A stretch of 64,000 nucleotides of DNA, taken from positions 32,915 to 96,914 of the forward strand of contig JANRLL010000006.1 of assembly GCA_033762715.1 (NCBI GenBank). Reading direction: 5' to 3'. Each line of letters starts with the position of its first letter. Position 1 is the first letter of the stretch. The stretch is from JANRLL01 sp033762715. Its GTDB lineage: Bacteria; Pseudomonadota; Alphaproteobacteria; Rickettsiales; SXRF01. Made by a program: the position numbers and the translations under genes. Positions 54,087 through 61,442 of this stretch are shown here, piece after piece. The notes under the pieces were generated by a model that had not been told where the DNA came from, made no database searches, and saw nothing but the letters and a program-made list of their open reading frames with translations.

Positions 54087-54172
54087 GGAGGAGTGGCCGA
54101 GTGGTCAATGGCAGCAGACTGTAAATCTGCCCGCGTAAGCGTTCGCAGGTTCAAATCCTGCCTCCTCCACCA
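54087..54172 (+). tRNA. tRNA-Tyr (anticodon GTA)
   Basis: An 86-base class II tRNA. The acceptor arms GGAGGAG and CTCCTCC pair fully; the anticodon loop CTGTAAA gives GTA; a long variable arm follows; the T arm is GCAGG-TTCAAAT-CCTGC. CCA is encoded. In E. coli tRNA-Tyr and tRNA-Gly lie immediately before tufB; here both precede tuf but at a distance. Confidence 0.95.
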
Positions 54173-54288
54173 TTTTATCCAGAGCCGGTCTTAACGGATT
54201 TTTTTGGTGAAGCGCCGAAAACGGGCAAAGCATTTAATAGCTGCGCTTACATATAGTATTTTTATACCTAAACCGCATAAATCTCGTG

Positions 54289-54588
54289 ATGCGTAAAAAA
54301 CCTCATTTTCTGCTTCTAATCGGTATCGTACTGCTGCTGCCCATTATTGGGTATGCGGTATCCTATATATCAACCTTATTTTTCCCGCTGGCAGAGCAGA
54401 CAGATTTCATCAATGCATTCTTTGTGCTTTGTTTTATCGGCGGTTTGCTTGCTATTCCGTATTGGATGCTTAAATTAATGCTGCAAGCTTTTCACGTCAT
54501 TAATCCGCAAGAAAAGCAGGTGCGGTTTAAAGATATTGCTAAAGATCAAGACCAACTAAATCATACCGGTCCTGAATCAACTGTATAA
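54289..54588 (+). CDS. Small two-helix membrane protein
   Basis: A 99-residue protein with two membrane helices (about residues 6-30 and 41-65) and a polar C-terminus (EKQVRFKDIAKDQDQ). No family is recognised. ATG 54289 is preferred; a GTG directly before it is also possible. No clear ribosome-binding site is visible, so confidence is moderate. It lies between tRNA-Tyr and a further unknown gene in a region of mostly unrecognised genes. Confidence 0.55.
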   Translation: MRKKPHFLLLIGIVLLLPIIGYAVSYISTLFFPLAEQTDFINAFFVLCFIGGLLAIPYWMLKLMLQAFHVINPQEKQVRFKDIAKDQDQLNHTGPESTV

Positions 54589-54694
54589 TAATATTAGTGG
54601 GTATTTTTGCTGCGGCATTTTACCGTGCGTCTTTCCATGCGTGCTCCGTATAAGAGCTTAAAGAGCGGCCAGATTTCTGTATTGCGTCTACTTT

Positions 54695-54943
54695 TCATCG
54701 CTTAATATACTGTGCGAAACGGCTAAAATGATACGCGTCCTCATCTTCATACACATCAGCTAGATGGGTAGTGGCAAGAGAAGCGCGCTCGCTAGAATAT
54801 TCATTGTCTGGGTTTTTATCGCGTTTGTCGCTAATCGTGCGCTGCTGTATACCGTCTTCAGTGCCAGGAGGTACATCACGGCGGCTCTGGTTGCTGTAAT
54901 TACGCTCGGTGCGCTGATGAGTAGATTTTTTGATAGTGCCCAT
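54695..54943 (-). CDS. Small hydrophilic unknown protein
   Basis: An 82-residue, highly polar protein rich in Arg, Asp, Glu, Ser and Asn. It reads like a disordered protein with one helical end (EDEDAYHFSRFAQYIKR). A TATAAT-like stretch, but no ribosome-binding site, precedes ATG 54943. The opposing plus-strand frame here is less protein-like. The 480-bp gap between 54589 and 55068 holds nothing else that I can support. Confidence 0.45.
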   Translation of the reverse strand: MGTIKKSTHQRTERNYSNQSRRDVPPGTEDGIQQRTISDKRDKNPDNEYSSERASLATTHLADVYEDEDAYHFSRFAQYIKR

Positions 54944-55068
54944 AATTATAGCCTAGCCAATTTTACATTAAATAGCGGTAAGTGGATGTGACTAACTTCG
55001 TAAAGAATCCATCAAAGACGGGGACTTAACCCTAGTCCAACAGCAAATAATCTGATAACACGCTAGCT

Positions 55069-56553
55069 ATGCGTATTCTCGTGAATAAATCGGTGCTTCA
55101 TTGGCAGCTCTTTCTGGGGGGCATGATGCTGTGGTGCGCCGTCAGTCCGCTTTCCTCTTTTTTGTTTAAATGCGTCATCGATATTTTCGCCTCGGGCCGC
55201 AGTGATTTTAAGCTCTATTTTTTCCTAACCTATTTGCTGGTGATCTTATCCTTTCGACACCTGCCTGCCACTAAATCGCGACCTTATCTCGCGTGTTTTA
55301 ATTGGCTGTTGGCGGCTACGCTTTTTGTCTTTGGATTAAGTGAGTTTTGGGTATTTAACGATCAATTTTTCGATGACCCAACAGGGCTGGTATACCCACT
55401 TCATCACGCCGCTATCAGCAGCACCAGTATTTATCATATTCATAATGCCAAGCTGGTGTTGGCATTCATTCAGAGCTTGTTTTCCACTACGCATAATGAA
55501 TGGGGTTATGATTCCGGCTATCCGTATTTGCTTTTCTATCCCACCTGGTGGATGGCGCTGCACAGCCTGGTATATATCGTATTTTTTATCAGCAGCCTTA
55601 TTCAGCTGCGTTCGTATCGCGCCCTATCGCCGGGTCTTTATGCTGTATTTGTGCTGGTGTCGTTTATGGTGCTGCGTAATGTGCTTGATGGCGGTCTGTT
55701 ATTCGCTGAGACATTAGCAGCGGTACCGGCCTATACCGCCTTGCAATGGCAGTTATGGCGCCGGCAACGCTTTACGTCTTTTCATCGCTACGTAACCTAT
55801 GTGTTTGCTGCTCTATCGATAGCGGCGGCCTTATGCTTTATGTGGATTGCAGATCTTCATCCGCAATGGATTCGTTATGATAATCCTTTGCACTATGTGG
55901 TGCTGATCGTGTTTTTATGGACGGTATATGTCGTATGGGAATATGCCTATACCAATCGTTACTGTGCGAGCATTGCAGGTCTGGCCTTTCTTGCATTTTT
56001 TATAGGACTATCGACAATCAATATCTACACAAGCTGGGGAAGCCGGCAATTTACCTATGCTACGCAGAAAATAGATCAGCATTTTACTGTTGCCATACCC
56101 ACCAAAGATGCCGAGCGCATTACGGCCAAGAAACAGATTTTGCTAGAGATTCTATCCACTGAGCCCATCGGCAAAATGACACTGATTAATGCGGCCGCGC
56201 GTTATCCCGTCTATCTATGGCAATTAGCCGGTTTATTGAAAGTAAAAATAATTTATGGTGATATTGACGTGCATGATGTGAGTTGCACCGCATCGGATAA
56301 TTATAAAACCGATGGCAGCATCTATGTGCTAGAGGCCCGCCAATTACCGCTGCCAACCCAAAAAGAATACGGTGAATTAATATTGCGGCTGAAGAAAATG
56401 AGCGACCAAACCATGGTCAAGCCGCCCGAATATATTTTTGAAATAACAGCGCCTGGTTGCAGCACCAACAGGGATAATCTGGTCAAATATATGCTAGATG
56501 ATATTGGTATTATATCGGCGGTTGTGAAGGTCAATGAGCACCAGAAAAAATAG
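55069..56553 (+). CDS. Large polytopic membrane protein of unknown function
   Basis: A 494-residue protein with about ten hydrophobic segments over the first 320 residues and a soluble C-terminal domain of about 165 residues (AIPTKDAERITAKKQ onward), which contains a CTASDNYKTDG segment. The layout, with aromatic-rich loops such as SSTSIYHIHNAKL, recalls membrane glycosyltransferases or O-antigen-type proteins, but no motif settles it. ATG 55069 has no strong ribosome-binding site. It overlaps the next gene by 20 bp. Confidence 0.65.
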   Translation: MRILVNKSVLHWQLFLGGMMLWCAVSPLSSFLFKCVIDIFASGRSDFKLYFFLTYLLVILSFRHLPATKSRPYLACFNWLLAATLFVFGLSEFWVFNDQFFDDPTGLVYPLHHAAISSTSIYHIHNAKLVLAFIQSLFSTTHNEWGYDSGYPYLLFYPTWWMALHSLVYIVFFISSLIQLRSYRALSPGLYAVFVLVSFMVLRNVLDGGLLFAETLAAVPAYTALQWQLWRRQRFTSFHRYVTYVFAALSIAAALCFMWIADLHPQWIRYDNPLHYVVLIVFLWTVYVVWEYAYTNRYCASIAGLAFLAFFIGLSTINIYTSWGSRQFTYATQKIDQHFTVAIPTKDAERITAKKQILLEILSTEPIGKMTLINAAARYPVYLWQLAGLLKVKIIYGDIDVHDVSCTASDNYKTDGSIYVLEARQLPLPTQKEYGELILRLKKMSDQTMVKPPEYIFEITAPGCSTNRDNLVKYMLDDIGIISAVVKVNEHQKK

Positions 56554-57214
56554 CATTATATGGATAATAGCCATCGTTGCGCTGCTGCTGGTGGCGCGCT
56601 TATGTTACGATCCTGTTTTTTTAGTCGGCCTCCAACAGCTTTATGCGCAGCTACTGAGTTATTATTACGATGCGCCGCTTCAGGCCTATATGTTGTTTGG
56701 GCTGGTCTATGCGCTGGTCACCGCGATTGGCGTTCCAGGCATTCGCTATTTGCTCATCGCGGCTGGCAGTATTTTAGCACTGCCTGGTTTGATCGTGGTC
56801 AGCGTCATAGCCGGTACTATCGGTTTAATACCGGGTTATTGGTTGGGACGTTATGTATTACATGAGCACGTTCATAGTCGCCATGGTGAACGCATTGTGC
56901 ATATACGTCAGAAACTAAAACAAGACGGCGTCAGCTATCTTTTTGCGCTGCGCCTATCGTCCTTAGTGCCCAATATTATCATTAACCTAATTTTTGGCGC
57001 CACAGGCCTGGTGCGGTTTCGCACCTATCTCTGGGTGAGCACGCTCGCCTTGCTGCCGAATACGGTTCTTTATGTCAGCATGGGGCATTTTGTTCAGACG
57101 GATCAGCGTGCCGAGCAGCTACTGGAAAAAATAGAGATCCTATTTGTAGTGCTTGCGTTTGCACCGCTACTCATCAAGAAGGTCGGGCAACGATTCATGA
57201 AACGGCACGACTAG
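56534..57214 (+). CDS. TVP38/TMEM64 (VTT/DedA-like) membrane protein
   Basis: A 226-residue inner-membrane protein with about five helices and the VTT-domain core: PGIRYLLIAAGSIL, GTIGLIPGYWLGRYVL, then FALRLSSLVPNIIINLIFGATGLVRF and the LPNTVLYVSMG motif. Relatives of DedA are linked to lipid scrambling or undecaprenyl-phosphate recycling; the function here is unproven. The gene starts inside the end of the preceding membrane-protein gene (20-bp overlap), so the two are likely to be functionally linked. Its stop shares CTAG with the transporter gene opposite. Confidence 0.85.
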   Translation: MSTRKNSIIWIIAIVALLLVARLCYDPVFLVGLQQLYAQLLSYYYDAPLQAYMLFGLVYALVTAIGVPGIRYLLIAAGSILALPGLIVVSVIAGTIGLIPGYWLGRYVLHEHVHSRHGERIVHIRQKLKQDGVSYLFALRLSSLVPNIIINLIFGATGLVRFRTYLWVSTLALLPNTVLYVSMGHFVQTDQRAEQLLEKIEILFVVLAFAPLLIKKVGQRFMKRHD

Positions 57215-58518
57215 ATCGATTTCATGGTCTCATCTTTGAAGAAGTAGCGATATTCGACCAAGGCTTTCACCTCATCGAACTCTTTTTCCGATTTGGCAAT
57301 CACCACGGTGGCAACACCATTGCCAATTAAATTGGTGACGGCGCGCACGGACGACATAAAGCGGTCAATGCCCAGCAATAACGCCAGCCCTTCAATGGGT
57401 AAAAATTTAGTGGCGCTGATGGTGGCGGCGAGCACGATAAACGCGCTGCCTACCACACCGGCTGCACCTTTAGAAGTGAGCAGCAGGATACCTAGAATGG
57501 TGAGCTCATGCGTAAGGCTAAGCTCGATATTATAGGCCTGGGCGATGAAGAGAACGCACATCGCCAGATATAGCGATGAACCATCGAGATTGAACGAATA
57601 ACCCGTAGGCAACACTAGGCCGGTGACTTGTTTGGAGCAGCCGAAATGCTGCATCTTTTCCATCATGCGCGGCAGCACGGCTTCCGATGAACCGGTGCCC
57701 AATACGATGATCAATTCATCTTTCAAGTAATAGACAAACTTGATGATGCTGAAGCCGTAAATCTTGGCGACGATGCCCAATATCACCAGAACGAAAAAGA
57801 ACAAGGTGCCGCAGGCAACAACCAATAGTTTTAAAAGCGGTACCACGGCCGAAATACCGAAATTGCCAATGGTAAAGGCCATCGCGCCAAAGGCGCCGAT
57901 GGGTGCAAACTTCATAACAAAGCCCATGACTTTAAAAATAAGCGCCGAATATTTATCGAAGGATTCAATAATGGGGCGCCCTTTATCGCCCATAGCCGAT
58001 AGCGCAAGACCAAAGAAAATGGAAATGAAAAGCACCTGCAATAAATCGCCTTCGGCAAAGGCGCCGATCAAATTATCAGGAACGATTTGCAGCAAGAATG
58101 CGCTGATCGAATGGTCTTCCGTTCCTTTGACGATATATTTGGATACATCGCCTTTGGCGGCATGCTCGGTATCAAAACCCACTCCTGGCTTAAATATATT
58201 CATGGCAACCATGCCAAGAATCAGTGCAATGGTCGTAATAATTTCAAAATAGATAATGGCCTTGCCGCCGATCTTTCCTACTTTCTTGACGTCGCCCACA
58301 TGCGCAATACCGGTGACGATGGTGAGGAAAATAATCGGGCCAATGATCATTTTGATCATTTTGATAAAGCCATCACCTAGCGGTTTTAGCGCGACGCCGG
58401 TTTGCGGAAAATAGGCACCGACCGCAATACCAAGAATAATGGCTGCCAACACTTGCACGGTTGGGTTCTTAAGTAACTTCCAGCTTACGAGGTGAGACAG
58501 GGTTTTGGATTGGCTCAT
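57211..58518 (-). CDS. Dicarboxylate/amino acid:cation symporter (DctA/GltP family)
   Basis: A 435-residue transporter of the DAACS (SLC1-like) family that imports dicarboxylates or glutamate with protons or sodium. Family signatures are FIKMIKMIIGPIIFLTIVTGIAHVGDVKKVGKIG, the SSEAVLPRMMEKM serine-rich hairpin region, PTGYSFNLDGSSLYLA, and the substrate-binding DRFMSSVRAVTNLIGNGVATVVIAK. The GTGSSEAVLPR hairpin favours DctA-like C4-dicarboxylate uptake. It stands alone. Confidence 0.93.
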   Translation of the reverse strand: MSQSKTLSHLVSWKLLKNPTVQVLAAIILGIAVGAYFPQTGVALKPLGDGFIKMIKMIIGPIIFLTIVTGIAHVGDVKKVGKIGGKAIIYFEIITTIALILGMVAMNIFKPGVGFDTEHAAKGDVSKYIVKGTEDHSISAFLLQIVPDNLIGAFAEGDLLQVLFISIFFGLALSAMGDKGRPIIESFDKYSALIFKVMGFVMKFAPIGAFGAMAFTIGNFGISAVVPLLKLLVVACGTLFFFVLVILGIVAKIYGFSIIKFVYYLKDELIIVLGTGSSEAVLPRMMEKMQHFGCSKQVTGLVLPTGYSFNLDGSSLYLAMCVLFIAQAYNIELSLTHELTILGILLLTSKGAAGVVGSAFIVLAATISATKFLPIEGLALLLGIDRFMSSVRAVTNLIGNGVATVVIAKSEKEFDEVKALVEYRYFFKDETMKSI

Positions 58519-58613
58519 AGTACAAACACGCTTTGTATATTCCAGGCGACGTTAGGCATATCTTTCGGATTTGTCTAGGGAATAAGTCTTTACTGCGCTA
58601 GCGGCCTGTTGGT

Positions 58614-58641
58614 TTGACAAGCCGTTATTTGCAGCTATGCT
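58614..58641 (+). promoter_or_regulatory. Sigma70-type promoter of the TPR gene
   Basis: TTGACA at 58614-58619 and TATGCT at 58636-58641 are separated by 16 bp. The predicted start near 58648 gives a leader of about 24 bases to ATG 58672. Confidence 0.6.
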
Positions 58642-58671
58642 TAGCGGCAATTATTATTGGTTTTGAACTAT

Positions 58672-59202
58672 ATGCACCGTTTTCTTGCCCCAGCCCTGAT
58701 GTTATTGGCCTTTATGCCGGGCAGTGCTTTTTCCCAAGCGAAACCGACCCTTATTATCAATGGACAGCAGGTTTCTAAAGCATCTTCGGGCGGCATGATG
58801 GATGAAGCCGATAAATCCATATTAGAAGCGGCAAAGCATGTGATGGAAGGGGATTACCGAGGCGCCGAACGCATCTATAGTGACATTTTATCGCGCAATG
58901 ATTCCAATGTGGAAGCGCACGTGCAACGCGCGATTGTTCGCCGTGAATTAAAAAATCCAAGCGGGGTCCAAAGCGATGCGCTCACGGCCGTACAGTTAGC
59001 CAGCGCCGCGCTGCAAACGCAACCTCGCAGCTATTCGCTCTATTATCAACGCAGCCAAGCTTTGCGCTTGCTGGGTGAATTTGATAAAGCCAAAGCCGAT
59101 CTGCTAAAGGCGCGTAAACTGGCTGGTGGCAATCGTTGGTCAACGGATCTACAGGCCATCGAAATGGAGCGCCGCATCGCTAAAAGCCAAATCCAGCCCT
59201 AG
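58672..59202 (+). CDS. Exported TPR-repeat protein
   Basis: A 176-residue protein with a signal peptide (about residues 1-21, ending SAFSQA) and two to three tetratricopeptide-like helical repeats (MEGDYRGAERIYSDILSRNDSNVEAHVQRA, and the LYYQRSQALRLLGEFDKAKADLLKARKLAG segment). Such repeats mediate protein contacts in the periplasm. A near-consensus promoter lies just upstream. ATG 58672 is preferred to the TTG at 58657 because it gives a normal signal peptide. Confidence 0.8.
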   Translation: MHRFLAPALMLLAFMPGSAFSQAKPTLIINGQQVSKASSGGMMDEADKSILEAAKHVMEGDYRGAERIYSDILSRNDSNVEAHVQRAIVRRELKNPSGVQSDALTAVQLASAALQTQPRSYSLYYQRSQALRLLGEFDKAKADLLKARKLAGGNRWSTDLQAIEMERRIAKSQIQP

Positions 59203-59249
59203 CTTTTTGTTGCATTTTTCAGCCTGCCCTATTAACACAGCGGACTGAT

Positions 59250-59323
59250 GCGGGTGTAGTTCAATGGTAGAACGTCAGCCTTCCAAGCTGAACACGAGGG
59301 TTCGATTCCCTTCACCCGCTCCA
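59250..59323 (+). tRNA. tRNA-Gly (anticodon TCC)
   Basis: A 74-base tRNA. The acceptor arms GCGGGTG and CACCCGC pair fully; the anticodon stem TCAGC/GCTGA encloses CTTCCAA, giving TCC; the T arm holds GGTTCGATTCC. CCA is encoded and a run of six T follows. Confidence 0.95.
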
Positions 59324-59364
59324 TTTTTTGTGTATGATGGGCATGAATTGGGAGCGAGGTACGT

Positions 59365-59730
59365 ATGAATCCTAAAGACGCTTATACCATTATTCAGACG
59401 ATCGAAGCTTTAAGCGATCCGGCCTATGCTAAAAAAATCCTAGCAAAAACCCCTGCCTACGCTGATAGCGCCGATTTACACCTTGCGGTGGCCGAATCCT
59501 TTGCCGAGATGCACCAAAATCGAAATAGCCCAGGTCATATATTCTTCGACGATCCGGATGTGGTGGCCATTATAGATGCGCTGACAGAAAAAGGCATGGG
59601 GCTCAATGGCTTTATCCAGGCAACGAAAGATCATATCGTACGCTTAGACGATGGCCGCTTTCATTTAAACGTGGCGGCCATAGCGCAAATAGCTGAACAA
59701 TATGTACCCCCACCGGCACGCCCCCGCTAA
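59365..59730 (+). CDS. Small unrecognised helical protein
   Basis: A 121-residue soluble protein of unknown function. It is mostly helical (NPKDAYTIIQTIEALSDPAY, ADLHLAVAESFAEM) with an acidic FFDDPDVVAIIDAL segment and a Pro-rich end. ATG 59365 lies about 10 bases after GGGAGCGAGG. No homologue comes to mind. The next gene starts 175 bp on; that A+T-rich gap holds a 7-bp inverted repeat (CAGTATT at 59857-59863, AATACTG at 59886-59892). Confidence 0.6.
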   Translation: MNPKDAYTIIQTIEALSDPAYAKKILAKTPAYADSADLHLAVAESFAEMHQNRNSPGHIFFDDPDVVAIIDALTEKGMGLNGFIQATKDHIVRLDDGRFHLNVAAIAQIAEQYVPPPARPR

Positions 59731-59905
59731 TGGCAGCAGCCATAATAATAACTTATATATCAATATATTATAGGGTATGCTGACGCTAAGCCGCAGATAG
59801 TCACAAAAACTTCACATAAAATGGGCCCCATTGAGATTGCAACTAATTCTCATATGCAGTATTAACAAATATAAATATTAACGAGAATACTGTATAAAAA
59901 TCCTA

Positions 59906-61441
59906 ATGAGTGATGTGAAACAAACGGCCATTGTGGGCGGTGGGTTGGCTGGCCTTTCGACGGCCTATCAATTATTAAAAAAAGACCCCCAACAACATAT
60001 CGTGGTCTATGAGCGTGGCGATGAGAAAAGCTACACGGCCGATGGGGATAACTCACATCGCGCTAGTCTAGCGGGTTCTTCGTCGCGGACGATGCGCTAT
60101 GCCGGTGCCAGCGATGAATTAGGGCAATGGCTGGTGTCGGAAACCTTGGCGATGGTCCGCCGTCTTGAGCATGACATCAAAGCCCATCCGAATGATTACC
60201 CTGACTTGCAAGGCAAGCCGCTCTTTTACCCGGCGCCTGGGGTGACGATTTCGGTCGATAAAGTCTCCAAGAAATATGCCGCTACGCTGGAGACGTTTAA
60301 GAAAAAACACATCCCTCATAGCGAACTCACGGGCAAGCAACTCAAAGAGCGTTTCCCTGATTTGTATAAGACCATTCCCGATAATGCCTATGCTTTGGTC
60401 GAAGAGCCGGCAACCGCTTATAAAGGTGCGGCCGGGTTCATGGATACGCAGGAAATCATGCATGCGCTTAGGCACTATATCAAAGCGCATGGCGGTGAAA
60501 TTCGTTTTGGCGAAGAGGTAAGCAGCGTGGAAGAGGTGGCGGGAAAAGCCCACATAGTCTCTTCCGGCGGTGAGCAATCCTTTGATCGGGTTGTCATTGC
60601 GCCGGGTCAGTGGTTACCCAATGTGGTGGATACACAAAAACATGGCATTGAAATGCGCCATGAGCGCGTTGTGATCCTAGATATTGATGTGAAGGCGCTG
60701 GGCATCAACACGCCGCTTATTCCGTTCACCCGCGGTGATGCGCCTCCAGGCGGGTCTGGCTCACTCTATAGTTTTTATCCCGATAGCACGCAGGGCCATA
60801 TTAAATTTTTGCCGAAAGCAACGACCTCAAAGGTGGAAAGCCTGGAGCAATTGCAGGCACCTATCAGCGAACAGGAAAAACAGCTAGGGCTAGAATCTGC
60901 TGCCGCTCGCCTTGGCATATCGGCAGAGACGTTAAAGCCGCATGTGCAGTTTTCAGTCTGCGCCTATACCTATCCGAAAAAAGAAAAATACCAGCTGGTG
61001 TCGAAGCTCAGTGATCATATTGTTGTCAATGGCCTCGATAGCTCAAGCACGGCGCGCAAAGTGGGCGGGCTAGGTGCGATTGCTGCCAATCTAGCGTTAG
61101 GCATAGAAGAGCCCCTGAAGGGGGCCTATGATCGTTTTAGCTTAGAGGCGCATCATCGCGCGGTGACAGCGCCGGATGTAGTGCCCAAAGAGCCAAGTGG
61201 CTTTAGAGCCAAGCTCGGCAAGCTATGGCATCGCTTCTTAGAGATGGTAGGATTTGAAACCGTGGCGCAACCGCAAGCGACCATACCGGTCATTACCCCT
61301 ACGATCCAAGCGGCCAATACGTCCTTTACCACAGCAGAGACAAGCTTAAGCGAAACCACGGCTCGTTTTACCGAGAAATATCAGAAGCGTGACCTGGCGG
61401 CTAAAGGCGAGGCAGCCTCACCTGAGATAAGGCAGCTATAG
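59906..61441 (+). CDS. FAD-dependent oxidoreductase (DAO/sarcosine oxidase-like) with C-terminal extension
   Basis: A 511-residue flavoprotein. The FAD loop AIVGGGLAGLSTAYQLL is at about residues 8-24. The stretch SSSRTMRYAGASDELG resembles the S-S-R-x-x-R-x-x-Y flavin-contact region of sarcosine and N-methyltryptophan oxidases. A VVIAPGQWLPNV strand and GLDSSSTARKVGGLGAIAANLALG close the fold. The last 100 residues or so are an extra Thr/Ala/Pro-rich tail. The substrate is unknown. There is no ribosome-binding site. A TATAAA stretch ends 7 bases before ATG 59906, suggesting a short or absent leader. The ATPase-like gene begins 1 bp after its stop. Confidence 0.8.
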   Translation: MSDVKQTAIVGGGLAGLSTAYQLLKKDPQQHIVVYERGDEKSYTADGDNSHRASLAGSSSRTMRYAGASDELGQWLVSETLAMVRRLEHDIKAHPNDYPDLQGKPLFYPAPGVTISVDKVSKKYAATLETFKKKHIPHSELTGKQLKERFPDLYKTIPDNAYALVEEPATAYKGAAGFMDTQEIMHALRHYIKAHGGEIRFGEEVSSVEEVAGKAHIVSSGGEQSFDRVVIAPGQWLPNVVDTQKHGIEMRHERVVILDIDVKALGINTPLIPFTRGDAPPGGSGSLYSFYPDSTQGHIKFLPKATTSKVESLEQLQAPISEQEKQLGLESAAARLGISAETLKPHVQFSVCAYTYPKKEKYQLVSKLSDHIVVNGLDSSSTARKVGGLGAIAANLALGIEEPLKGAYDRFSLEAHHRAVTAPDVVPKEPSGFRAKLGKLWHRFLEMVGFETVAQPQATIPVITPTIQAANTSFTTAETSLSETTARFTEKYQKRDLAAKGEAASPEIRQL

Positions 61442-61442
61442 C

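Noticed and set aside
54764..54991. Plus-strand frame of 75 codons opposite the small hydrophilic gene
   Set aside because: No good ribosome-binding site, and the opposite strand gives the more protein-like, charged sequence; only one is likely to be real.
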